Shown piece by piece: positions 5,612 to 13,119 of a stretch of 13,320 nucleotides of DNA. The notes beneath the pieces were generated by a model. It saw only the letters and a list, made by a program, of their open reading frames with translations, had not been told where the DNA came from and did no database searches. How positions within the stretch are numbered: the stretch's first letter is position 1; every line of letters starts with the position of its first letter. The stretch is taken from positions 1 through 13,320 of the forward strand of contig JAHFTP010000029.1 in the NCBI GenBank assembly GCA_023265495.1, written 5' to 3'. Source of the DNA: Chlamydiota bacterium. Lineage in GTDB: Bacteria > Chlamydiota > Chlamydiia > Chlamydiales > Rhabdochlamydiaceae. The translations under genes were made by a program, and so were the position numbers.

Positions 5612-6892
5612 TCAGAAAAAATATTTATTTAACTGATTCCAGGTCTTTTCTAAAGAGCCCTTATTCTCCTGGACTAGAGAGTCACAGCTATGTTTACAGA
5701 GAGCCAGCTTTTTTTTATCAGGAAGGAGCTCTAGGAGAGCTTCTGCCAGCTGTCCCGGTTCTAACTGCCTTGCTGCATGAGAGGACGTGACGAGCTCCAC
5801 AAGATCGAGCTGTGTATGCATAAAGGGGCCAAAAAACACAGGGACCCCTGCTTGGATGGGTTCAAAAATGTTATGCCCGCCGATGCCTGGGATAAAACTA
5901 CCTCCGACGAGGCTCACGTCGGCTAGTTGATAACACTCAATCAGTATACCCATCTTATCGATGAGGATGACTTGGTTAGTGGGAAGGAGCGTCTCTTCTT
6001 TTGAGAGGACTCCATAGGATATCTGCTTTTGTTTTAACATATTTTCCACATCAGCAAAGCGCTGTGGATGGCGAGGAACAAGAAGTACCTTTATTTGAGG
6101 AAGTAGCTTCCATACGCACTGCATCTGCTCTAGAAGAAGGTCCTCTTCTCCGGAATGTGTGGATCCCATCACAACAATCTTGTCATTGTCTTGTATGTAG
6201 CACTTTTTCTTCCAAGCAAGCAGCTCTCCTTCTGAGAGCCTCTTTGGAGAGGCGTCCAGCTTTAGGTTGCCACAAACAAGGACTTTTTCTTCTGCTATAG
6301 CCAAAGAGAGAAAACGTTCTTTATATCTTTCACTTTGCACACAAAGAATAGAAAAACAAGAAAACAGCTTTTGAGAAAAGGAAAAAAACTTGTTAAATCG
6401 ATGCAAAGACCTCTCCGATATCTTGCCATTTACAAGCAAGGCCTTTGCTCCCTTTTTGGTAGCGATCGAAAGAAGATGATACCAAAAATCACTCTCCACC
6501 AGGATAAGCACATCGGGATGGAACTGGGCTACCCACCGTTTTATCACCCACGAAAAATCAATGGGAAGAAAAACATGAGCATCAGCCTCTGACAGATTCC
6601 TCTTGGCCTCAGCATGACCTGTGAGCGTCGTAGAAGAGACCAGGATAAATGCCTCGGGATATGTCTTTCTAATCCTTTGAAATAAACCAGCGGCTGCTTT
6701 CGTCTCCCCTAAAGAAACCGCATGGATCCAAAAGACCTTTTGCCCCTTTACAGGGGAAAGGGAAGGATAGGAGAGCCCTAGCAGCTGTGTAACCGGTTTA
6801 TGATCCTTGGAGAAAATAGCCTGCCAGAACCACTTAGGCAAATAGAGCAACACACCTAAAAGCAAGAGGACATTATAGATAACGCTAACCAT
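5612..6892 (-). CDS. waaA: Kdo transferase WaaA (KdtA/GseA)
   Basis: This inner-membrane glycosyltransferase moves 3-deoxy-D-manno-octulosonate from CMP-Kdo to lipid A; in chlamydiae it is multifunctional and builds the genus-type Kdo oligosaccharide. The 426 residues match the family length. An N-terminal hydrophobic anchor spans about 4-26. WIHAVSLGE at 55-63 carries the expected catalytic Glu. VESDFWYHLL lies at 132-141, GSTHSGEE at 243-250, LVPRHPQR at 271-278, and GGSFIPGIGGHNIFEP at 330-345 is the CMP-Kdo binding signature. ATG 6892 overlaps the leuS stop by 8 bp, with AAAAGG just upstream, so translation is probably coupled to leuS. The leuS-waaA pairing recalls Chlamydia. The number of Kdo residues added cannot be told from sequence. 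Confidence 0.95.
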   Translation of the reverse strand: MVSVIYNVLLLLGVLLYLPKWFWQAIFSKDHKPVTQLLGLSYPSLSPVKGQKVFWIHAVSLGETKAAAGLFQRIRKTYPEAFILVSSTTLTGHAEAKRNLSEADAHVFLPIDFSWVIKRWVAQFHPDVLILVESDFWYHLLSIATKKGAKALLVNGKISERSLHRFNKFFSFSQKLFSCFSILCVQSERYKERFLSLAIAEEKVLVCGNLKLDASPKRLSEGELLAWKKKCYIQDNDKIVVMGSTHSGEEDLLLEQMQCVWKLLPQIKVLLVPRHPQRFADVENMLKQKQISYGVLSKEETLLPTNQVILIDKMGILIECYQLADVSLVGGSFIPGIGGHNIFEPIQAGVPVFFGPFMHTQLDLVELVTSSHAARQLEPGQLAEALLELLPDKKKLALCKHSCDSLVQENKGSLEKTWNQLNKYFF

Positions 6893-9452
6893 CCTTTTGC
6901 ACTACGAGGTTGATGAGTTTGTTAGGAACGTAGATCACCTTCAGAATATCCCCTGTAATATGCTTGAGAATAGGAGGCTGCGTCTTGATAAAAGCCAGCA
7001 GGTCCGCCTCCTCTTTATCCTTTGGTAGAAGCCATTTCCCTCTCAGCTTACCGTTGACTTGCACAACATAGAGAGTCATGTCATCTTCAAGATAGGACAG
7101 ATCCACTTCAGGGAAAGGGGCGAAGGCAAGGCTCTGATCTCCTCCGAGATGCTGCCAAGCTTCTTCTGCAATATGAGGAGCAAAGGGAGAGAGCGCTAAA
7201 GCAAACATTTTTAAAACCCTTTTCGGATACTTATCTAGCACAGTAAAAGCGTTGATGAATTCCATCATTTTGGCAATGGCTGTATTAAACTGCATCGTCT
7301 CGATTGCTTTCTCCACCTGATGCACAAGTCGATAGCCTAGGCGAAGGCCCTCATCCGTGTCCCCTTCCACCACTTTCTCTGAGGTAATAAGATCGTAGAA
7401 GCGTTGCAAAAACCTGCGACAACCGCTTACTGCATCGGTATTCCAAATCTTTTCCTTATCAAAGGGACCCATAAACATTTCATAGAGACGTAAGGAATCG
7501 GCTCCATACTCCTCTAACATCTCATCGGGAGTTACACCGTTGAGCTTAGACTTTGACATTTTTTCCATCTGGCAGGAGAGCTCTTCTCCGCTGCCCATGT
7601 CTAGATACTTGCCTAGCTTTTCTTCAACCTCTTCGGGAGAGACGTAGCCACCGGACGACCTTTGATAGGATTTGGCTACAACAAGGCCTTGATTGCGCAG
7701 AGTTTGAAACGGCTCTAGTGTGCTTACAAGGCCACAGTCGTAGAGGACCTTATGCCAAAATCTTGCATAGAGAAGATGCAAGACCGCATGTTCCACGCCA
7801 CCTACGTAGAGATCAACAGGCATCCAATATTGTTCTGCCTCTTGGCTCCAAGCTTGATCTTGATTATGCGGATCGCAAAATCTTAAGTAGTACCAACAAG
7901 ACCCGGCCCATTGTGGCATAGTGTTGGTCTCTCTTCGCGCTTTCTTTCCTGTTTTGAGGTCTACGATATGCACCCAATCATCTACCCTGGCGAGGGGGCT
8001 ATCTCCAGAGGAAGAAGGTTTGTAATCGACAACCTCCGGAGGACAAAGAGGGAGTTCATCTAAATCTAATGCGCGTTTGGAGCCATCAGCAAAATGGTAG
8101 ATAGGAAATGGCTCTCCCCAATATCTTTGCCTAGAAAAAAGCCAGTCGCGCAGTTTGTAATTGACAGTAGCCTCCCCTTTCCTATTCTTCACAAGCCACT
8201 CTGTCATCGCCTTCTTTGCTTGCCCTACATTCAGCCCTTCTAAAGAGAGAGTTGCATTCTGCGAGTGGATCATCTTACCATCCTCTGTCCAACATCTCTT
8301 CCCTGCGAGCACCTCTGCTCGGACATCCTCTCCTTCTATGGAGTGCGATTCTATGTTGGGATCAATGACAGGAATAATAGGAAGAGTAAAAGCCTTTGCA
8401 AAGACAAAGTCTCTTTCATCATGGGCGGGCACTGCCATAATAGCTCCCGTTCCGTAGCCTATTAACACATAGTCGGAAATCCAAATGGGAATCTGCTCCC
8501 CATTCACAGGGTTCTCTGCATACGCACCGGTAAATACTCCCGTCTTCTCTTTGTTGAGATCCGTTCTTTCCAAATCACTTTTAGCCGCTACTTTTTTCTT
8601 ATATTCTTCCACTTGCTCTTTTTGTTTAAGGGATGTGATCTCTGCAATGAGTGGATGCTCGGGAGCTAAAACTAAATAGGTAGCACCAAAGAGCGTGTCA
8701 GGACAGGTAGAAAATACGGTGATCTCTTTTTTTGTGTTTTTCTCTACGAAATGGATTTTAGCGCCTTCACTTCTCCCAATCCAATTGATTTGCAGTTTCT
8801 TTAGATGTTCAGGCCAGTCAACAAGCGGCAAGTCCTGAATTAGACGATCTGCATAGGCGGTAATTTTGAGGATCCACTGTCTAAGAGGCCTTCTCTCAAT
8901 AGGATATCCCCCTTCCTTAGATTTTCCATTATCCACCTCTTCATTAGCAAGAACGGTTCCTAGTGCCGGGCAGAAATTCACCATCATCTCCGCCTCATAG
9001 GCAAGGCCTTTCTCGTAGAGCTTTGTGAAGATCCACTGCGTCCATTTATAATACTTGGGATCGCTTGTAGTCACTTCCCTATTCCAATCATAGCTCAGTC
9101 CAAGGGATTTGAGCTGCCTTCTATAGGTGTTAATATTCGTCTCGGTTGTAATGGAAGGATGAGTCCCTGTTCTAATGGCATACTGCTCTGCAGGAAGACC
9201 AAAACTATCCCATCCCATAGGATGCAGGACATTGAATCCTTTTTGCCTTTTGTACCGAGACATAATGTCCGTTGCAGTATACCCGGTGACGTGGCCTACA
9301 TGCAACCCAGCGCCAGAAGGATAGGGGAACATGTCTAAGATGTAATATTTGGGTCTTGTGTGGTCAATCTCTGAGCGAAATGTTTCTCGATCGTCCCAGT
9401 ATTTTTGCCATTTCTGCTCAATTTTTTGATGGTCGTATTTACCTTTTTGCAT
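6885..9452 (-). CDS. leuS: Leucyl-tRNA synthetase
   Basis: A class Ia synthetase that charges tRNA-Leu in the cytoplasm. The 855 residues are a normal bacterial length. HVGH at 51-54 is the HIGH signature in FPYPSGAGLHVGH, followed by HPMGWDSFGLPAEQYA (77-92). The CP1 editing domain shows STCPDTLFGATYLV at 248-261 and GYGTGAIMAVPAHDERD at 332-348 with its editing Asp. Then come RDWLFSRQRYWGEP (435-448), the KMSKS loop at 631-635 and the C-terminal FVVQVNGK-like segment, VVQVNGKLRGK (796-806). The editing motif usually reads TRPDT and has Cys for Arg here. The start is ATG 9452 with AAAGG 6 nt upstream, and the gene overlaps waaA downstream. Confidence 0.98.
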   Translation of the reverse strand: MQKGKYDHQKIEQKWQKYWDDRETFRSEIDHTRPKYYILDMFPYPSGAGLHVGHVTGYTATDIMSRYKRQKGFNVLHPMGWDSFGLPAEQYAIRTGTHPSITTETNINTYRRQLKSLGLSYDWNREVTTSDPKYYKWTQWIFTKLYEKGLAYEAEMMVNFCPALGTVLANEEVDNGKSKEGGYPIERRPLRQWILKITAYADRLIQDLPLVDWPEHLKKLQINWIGRSEGAKIHFVEKNTKKEITVFSTCPDTLFGATYLVLAPEHPLIAEITSLKQKEQVEEYKKKVAAKSDLERTDLNKEKTGVFTGAYAENPVNGEQIPIWISDYVLIGYGTGAIMAVPAHDERDFVFAKAFTLPIIPVIDPNIESHSIEGEDVRAEVLAGKRCWTEDGKMIHSQNATLSLEGLNVGQAKKAMTEWLVKNRKGEATVNYKLRDWLFSRQRYWGEPFPIYHFADGSKRALDLDELPLCPPEVVDYKPSSSGDSPLARVDDWVHIVDLKTGKKARRETNTMPQWAGSCWYYLRFCDPHNQDQAWSQEAEQYWMPVDLYVGGVEHAVLHLLYARFWHKVLYDCGLVSTLEPFQTLRNQGLVVAKSYQRSSGGYVSPEEVEEKLGKYLDMGSGEELSCQMEKMSKSKLNGVTPDEMLEEYGADSLRLYEMFMGPFDKEKIWNTDAVSGCRRFLQRFYDLITSEKVVEGDTDEGLRLGYRLVHQVEKAIETMQFNTAIAKMMEFINAFTVLDKYPKRVLKMFALALSPFAPHIAEEAWQHLGGDQSLAFAPFPEVDLSYLEDDMTLYVVQVNGKLRGKWLLPKDKEEADLLAFIKTQPPILKHITGDILKVIYVPNKLINLVVQKDG

Positions 9453-9498
9453 AGGAACCTTTGGCTAATTTTTGAAAAAGGGTAGCAGAATTTTAGAA

Positions 9499-9515
9499 TT
9501 TGTGCGAGACACAAA
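9499..9515. other. Inverted repeat upstream of leuS
   Basis: TTTGTG (9499-9504) and CACAAA (9510-9515) form a perfect 6-bp stem with a 5-base loop. It lies in the 94-bp gap between the ferredoxin stop and the leuS start. Nearby GCGCTAGCGC (9528-9537) is a 10-bp palindrome followed on the minus strand by GTTT. Either could terminate ferredoxin transcription or act on leuS expression, but neither has a convincing T-run. Confidence 0.35.
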
Positions 9516-9546
9516 ATTGATTGAAACGCGCTAGCGCCACTCCTAT

Positions 9547-9867
9547 TTAGTTAAGAATCCTATATTCTTCGACGGGGAAGCCTTGCAGTATGTGCTCCTG
9601 TAAAATCCTTTCTAATACATCAGGCGTGCACGAATGGTACCAAATGCCATCGGGATACACAACTGCTATAGGACCTTGCCTGCATAGCCTCAAACAGTTA
9701 GCCTTCGTTCTGAGAACATGATGAGAGAGCTCCAAGTCCAGCTCTTGCATTCTTCTTTTGAGGTAATTCCATGATTCCATTCCCTGCTCAAAAGAGCAGC
9801 ATTTGGCGTTTGTCTGATCTGAGCAAAGAAATATATGCTTGCCTTTTGTAGATAGATATCCTTCCAT
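9547..9867 (-). CDS. Thioredoxin-like [2Fe-2S] ferredoxin
   Basis: A small electron carrier of the thioredoxin-fold [2Fe-2S] family. I chose the start ATG 9867 because GAGGG lies a few bases upstream and the family motif begins shortly after it. An in-frame ATG at 9921 would add 18 residues, and I see no ribosome site before it. The resulting 106-residue protein has KHIFLCSDQTNAKCCS (10-25), ESWNYLKRRMQELDL (31-45), RTKANCLRLCRQGPIAVVYP (54-73), then IWYHSCTPDVLERILQEHI. Cys 15, 23 or 24, 58 and 62 are the likely cluster ligands. The redox partner is unknown. It is transcribed toward leuS, but the gap holds palindromes, so co-transcription is uncertain. Confidence 0.88.
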   Translation of the reverse strand: MEGYLSTKGKHIFLCSDQTNAKCCSFEQGMESWNYLKRRMQELDLELSHHVLRTKANCLRLCRQGPIAVVYPDGIWYHSCTPDVLERILQEHILQGFPVEEYRILN

Positions 9868-9964
9868 TGTTCCCTCAAATAATCTAAAGCATACAACAAG
9901 GGAGTCTTTTCTAACACTCATAGAGTCGACTATTTTTTTTACGATTACCGCTACTAGGCAAGAC

Positions 9965-9982
9965 CTTTTGTTGTAACAAAAG
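9965..9982. promoter_or_regulatory. Perfect palindrome at a candidate -35 site
   Basis: CTTTTGTT-GT-AACAAAAG is a perfect 8+8 bp inverted repeat in the divergent 177-bp region between the ferredoxin gene and the 480-residue gene. A possible plus-strand promoter, TTGTAA (9971-9976), 17 bp, TATCCT (9994-9999), overlaps it, so it may be an operator. Both hexamers match consensus at 4/6 only. Confidence 0.4.
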
Positions 9983-10044
9983 CTAAAAACCAGTATCCTG
10001 ACTAGGCAGAAGAAAAATAAAAGAGAAATTTTGAGCCATTCATT

Positions 10045-11487
10045 ATGACAAGTTCCCTACTAGACACAGTCGCTATTAAAAAAAATAAGGTCACTCTATC
10101 TGACTATAACTACCAAAAAGATATAGAAAATAGACTCCTTATGTCTCAATTTTCTTCTACAGAGCTTGCCGTACTAGAAGAAATCCTATATAGCTCCGTA
10201 CAAATCCCTCTTGCTAAGCTCGCCCAAAACCTACACCTATCCGTAGACACTATCCGTCCCATCTTAGAAAAATTGAGCAAAACGGGACTTTTGCAATTTT
10301 CTGCTGAGACTATCCTCATTGATAAAGAAGTAAGAAAATACTTTGAATCGCAAATCCTCAAGTTTGATGAAGACTTTGTTCCCGGCATGGACTATCTACA
10401 AAATCTACTCAAAAAAGTCCCTATTCATATTCTGCCTATTTGGTATTCTATCCCCAGAACGTCGAACAATATATTTGAATCTCTTGTCGAAAAATACCTA
10501 CTAACGCCGTCTACCTTCCAAAGATATCTCATGGAATTTACCCATACAGAACCTCTCATCAAAAGGATCATGGAAGAAGTTTTTCACTCTCCCCACTTCG
10601 AAGTCTCGGGAAAAGACATCATGAAAAAACACAACCTCTCCAAAGAACAGTTTGAAGAGTGTTTGCTCCTCATGGAATTTAACTTTCTTTGCTGCCTGGG
10701 CTATAAAAAAGTAGACGATGAGTGGGAAGAGAAAATCACTCCTTTCCAAGAGTGGAAAGAATTTCTCCTCTTTTTACAAACCTCTGAAGTACAGTCCATA
10801 GTCGATGAGACGGCCGTATGTAAAAAAAGGCCTAATGACTACTCCTTTGCAGAGGACATTTCCTCTCTGTTACAAAAGGCTAAAAAACAGCCTATCGCCC
10901 TAGAGAAAACAAAGGAAGGATATTTAGTGCCACAGGGCAAAACACTCGCGTCCCTCTTATCTTCCTTTCCCGACCTGTCGGAGAAAGAATCTCTTAAGTA
11001 TGTAGACAGACTGATAGCGAAGCTTTGTCTTACAAAACTTGCAGACGTCATAGAAAATAAGCTTTACGCATTAGATATGGCTGACAACTTTCTAGATATG
11101 AAGCTAGAAAATAGAGCTCTATTTTTGTATAGGCACCCGCTTAACCACCTCCTACAGCCGGAGATTCCCTCCCATCTTTGTTTAGAAAAGCCTGTGCGAG
11201 AGGCGGAAAAGAGCATAGTGCGCGTCTTAAATAAAGGATGGGTCTACTTTGAGGATTACCTCAAAGGAGTCCATGTCCCGCTATCTGAAGAGTGCATTGT
11301 TAGCTTAAAACGCTGCGGTAAAACATGGAAATATGCTATTCCTCAGTATACAGCAGATGAGATCCGCCTTCTTCGAGCGATCCTCTATGATTGGCTCTTT
11401 GAAGCGGGCATCGTGCAAGTAGGTACGCATAATAATAAAGACTGCTTCCGCGTAACAGGACTTGGGCAATCTCTTTTTGGGAGATAG
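10045..11487 (+). CDS. Conserved-type protein with winged-helix-like ends, unknown function
   Basis: I do not recognise a named family. The 480-residue protein is soluble, rich in Lys, Glu and Leu, and largely helical. Residues 37-92 read as a winged helix: STELAVLEEILYS, IPLAKLAQNLHLS, VDTIRPILEKLSKTGLLQF, then a short beta wing. Residues 186-215 may form a second helix-turn-helix (SGKDIMKKHNLSKEQFEECL). The C-terminal segment 437-478 (DEIRLLRAILYDWLFEAGIV, then DCFRVTGLGQSLFG) has the look of another wing ending in an LGxxL tail. A DNA-binding or helicase-accessory role is plausible but unproven. The stop codon directly abuts the smpB ATG, so the two are probably co-translated. The start at ATG 10045 has only a weak upstream GAG. 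Confidence 0.85.
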   Translation: MTSSLLDTVAIKKNKVTLSDYNYQKDIENRLLMSQFSSTELAVLEEILYSSVQIPLAKLAQNLHLSVDTIRPILEKLSKTGLLQFSAETILIDKEVRKYFESQILKFDEDFVPGMDYLQNLLKKVPIHILPIWYSIPRTSNNIFESLVEKYLLTPSTFQRYLMEFTHTEPLIKRIMEEVFHSPHFEVSGKDIMKKHNLSKEQFEECLLLMEFNFLCCLGYKKVDDEWEEKITPFQEWKEFLLFLQTSEVQSIVDETAVCKKRPNDYSFAEDISSLLQKAKKQPIALEKTKEGYLVPQGKTLASLLSSFPDLSEKESLKYVDRLIAKLCLTKLADVIENKLYALDMADNFLDMKLENRALFLYRHPLNHLLQPEIPSHLCLEKPVREAEKSIVRVLNKGWVYFEDYLKGVHVPLSEECIVSLKRCGKTWKYAIPQYTADEIRLLRAILYDWLFEAGIVQVGTHNNKDCFRVTGLGQSLFGR

Positions 11488-11952
11488 ATGAGCAAAGAAA
11501 ATAGCGACCTCGTCAGCAATAGAAAGGCTTTCCATGACTACAGCATAGAAGAGACCTTTGAAGCAGGGATCCTTCTCAAAGGCACGGAAGTCAAGTCGCT
11601 ACGCGCCCATCAAGCTAGCCTCCAAGATGCGTACGTCTTAGTGACCACTGACGATAGGGTCATTTTAAAAAATGCTTCCATCGCCCCCTACCGTTTTGGC
11701 AACATCCACAATCACGAAGAAAAGAGAGAGAGGGAGCTTCTTCTCCATAAAAGAGAAATAGCCCATCTAAAAATTGTGTCAGATCAGCAAGGGCTCACAC
11801 TCATTCCCCTTGCTATTTACCTAAAAAAAGGGTTCATCAAAGTCAAAATAGGCGTTGCTAAGGGAAAGAAGACCTATGACAAAAGAGAATCCATCAAAGA
11901 AAAAGAGCATAAAAGAACTATCGACAGAGCCATGAAAAACTCTGCAGATTGA
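11488..11952 (+). CDS. smpB: SsrA-binding protein SmpB
   Basis: SmpB binds tmRNA and brings it to stalled ribosomes for trans-translation. The 154 residues match the family length. NRKAFHDYSIEETFEAGILL (11-30) and GTEVKSLRAHQASLQDAYV (32-50) form the first part of the beta-barrel. PYRFGNIHNHEEKRERELLL follows at 67-86. The C-terminal tail GKKTYDKRESIKEKEHKR (126-143) is the conserved element that inserts into the ribosomal mRNA path. The ATG follows the previous stop with no gap, and GGGAG lies inside the previous gene's end. Proximity to dnaN recalls Chlamydia, where the two are neighbours. No tmRNA gene lies in the window. Confidence 0.97.
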   Translation: MSKENSDLVSNRKAFHDYSIEETFEAGILLKGTEVKSLRAHQASLQDAYVLVTTDDRVILKNASIAPYRFGNIHNHEEKRERELLLHKREIAHLKIVSDQQGLTLIPLAIYLKKGFIKVKIGVAKGKKTYDKRESIKEKEHKRTIDRAMKNSAD

Positions 11953-11956
11953 TGTC

Positions 11957-12043
11957 ACTTGAGAAAAAGGCGTAGATAGTCTTTTTGGGCCTCTCTGACC
12001 ATTGTCGCTATAAAATGAATAAAGAACCGTGTTTTCTTCATGA
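11957..12043 (-). CDS. Possible 28-residue ORF
   Basis: In the 186-bp gap between smpB and the next gene, the minus strand reads ATG 12043 to TGA 11957. The peptide begins MKKTRFFIHFIATM and ends VREAQKDYLRLFLK. The basic start, hydrophobic stretch and amphipathic end look more protein-like than chance, but the ribosome site is poor (GGA about 12 nt upstream). It may be a gene remnant. The rest of the gap shows only a weak AAAAAG/CTTTTT hairpin after smpB. Confidence 0.25.
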
Positions 12044-12128
12044 TGCCACTTTTTCCGAAATTCTACACGACAAAAACAGCTAGACCTGCAAAAATACAGC
12101 GATGATTTGGCCTACAACTGTAAAATTA

Positions 12129-12137
12129 GGGGGGGGG
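12129..12137 (+). promoter_or_regulatory. G9 tract in place of the Shine-Dalgarno
   Basis: Nine consecutive G residues end one base before the ATG at 12139. The run is the only candidate ribosome binding site for the Cys-repeat protein. Homopolymer length change would alter the site's strength and spacing, a known mode of phase variation in other bacteria. Confidence 0.6.
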
Positions 12138-12138
12138 A

Positions 12139-13029
12139 ATGTCTACCGTTTCTGCTTTAACTTCCAGACAAGGCTCTTGCGAAGCCGTCACTCATTGTCC
12201 CAAGTCGCTTTCTATACCAAAACTTACCATGCTATTCCTGACAACTCTTGCAGCGGTCCAAGCTGCAACTATAGAAGATGAATTTTTTCCAAGTAAAGAG
12301 ATTAAAAACCGTATAGGTCTTACATCGTTTTTCGAGATAGCCCTCTTTTTTATCCCGCTGCATGAAAAAGCATACAAAGAGGCAGGGTCTGTTGAAGAAA
12401 AAGAATGTCTCAACTTGGGCCTCGAAAAAACTTTCTACGCTATAACTTCCGAAGCATTGCTCTATGAAGTATTTGGGGCTCCAGGCCATGCAGAGCGCTG
12501 TATTGCAGAACAAAAACACTTTCAAAAGCATGAAGAAGATGTTGATCTGGAACACTGTGTTGCAGAACAAAAGCAGCTTCTTATGATCCTCGACGCAGAG
12601 CCCAGTGAAGTATTTAGGATTTCAGACCGCGAATTGTCAGATGATCTAGAGCGCTGTGTCGCAGAAGAAAGACACTTTCGAGAGCATATTCGATTGTATG
12701 AGGAACATGATCTATGGAGCTGTATTACAGAACGAAAGCGCTTTCTAAAGTATCAAGAAATAGGCGATCACTTAAGAGAAAAGCTAGAGGAGTGTGGCAC
12801 TGAAAAAGGACCCACAAAGACATGCGGAGCCTTAGTCGATGAGATCGATGCTAGAAGACTGCATTTTCTCTCTCAGGCTGCCGAAAAAAGGAAGTTCTTT
12901 ACCGCCCACGTAAAAGAGCTCAAAAGGATCAATGAAGAGATTTCTCGTCGCCAATGTAAAGAAATGAGCCGTTTTATGAACTATACTACGGCCACAAAAT
13001 ATACTATAGTCACAAAAAAAATGTTTTAA
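12139..13029 (+). CDS. Cys-containing repeat protein, unknown, possible secreted factor
   Basis: I do not recognise this 296-residue protein. Residues 27-46 (PKLTMLFLTTLAAVQAATIE) are hydrophobic and resemble a membrane anchor or a late signal peptide with an A-x-A-like site. Starting at Met31 would make it a short N-terminal signal, but that ATG has no ribosome site. A second apolar patch is FFEIALFFIPL (64-74). Residues 118-224 hold five degenerate units centred on LE(R/H)C(V/I)AEx(K/R)xF, with Cys at 121, 140, 173, 195 and 219, separated by 19 to 33 residues. The middle is helical and highly charged. It lies between smpB and dnaN on the same strand, as an apparent lineage-specific insertion. 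A cell-envelope or host-directed protein is possible, but nothing shows a catalytic site. Confidence 0.8.
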   Translation: MSTVSALTSRQGSCEAVTHCPKSLSIPKLTMLFLTTLAAVQAATIEDEFFPSKEIKNRIGLTSFFEIALFFIPLHEKAYKEAGSVEEKECLNLGLEKTFYAITSEALLYEVFGAPGHAERCIAEQKHFQKHEEDVDLEHCVAEQKQLLMILDAEPSEVFRISDRELSDDLERCVAEERHFREHIRLYEEHDLWSCITERKRFLKYQEIGDHLREKLEECGTEKGPTKTCGALVDEIDARRLHFLSQAAEKRKFFTAHVKELKRINEEISRRQCKEMSRFMNYTTATKYTIVTKKMF

Positions 13030-13034
13030 GATAG

Positions 13035-13080
13035 AATGGGTAAGTCCTGTAAGAATAACATTTGACGGATCTTCCCATTT
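13035..13080 (+). terminator. Possible terminator overlapping the dnaN promoter
   Basis: AATGGG (13035-13040) plus TCC (13045-13047) can pair with GGA (13067-13069) plus CCCATT (13074-13079), followed by T residues and TTATT. The loop is 19 nt and the stem has a 4x4 internal loop, so the structure is only moderately convincing. Confidence 0.35.
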
Positions 13081-13091
13081 TTTATTATGAT
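13062..13091 (+). promoter_or_regulatory. Sigma70-type promoter of dnaN
   Basis: TTGACG (13062-13067) and TATGAT (13086-13091), each 5/6 to consensus, are 18 bp apart. The transcript should start near 13098, giving about 22 nt of leader that includes AGGAG at 13104-13108. Confidence 0.65.
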
Positions 13092-13119
13092 ACAGGGAAA
13101 AATAGGAGTCTTTTTTCAT

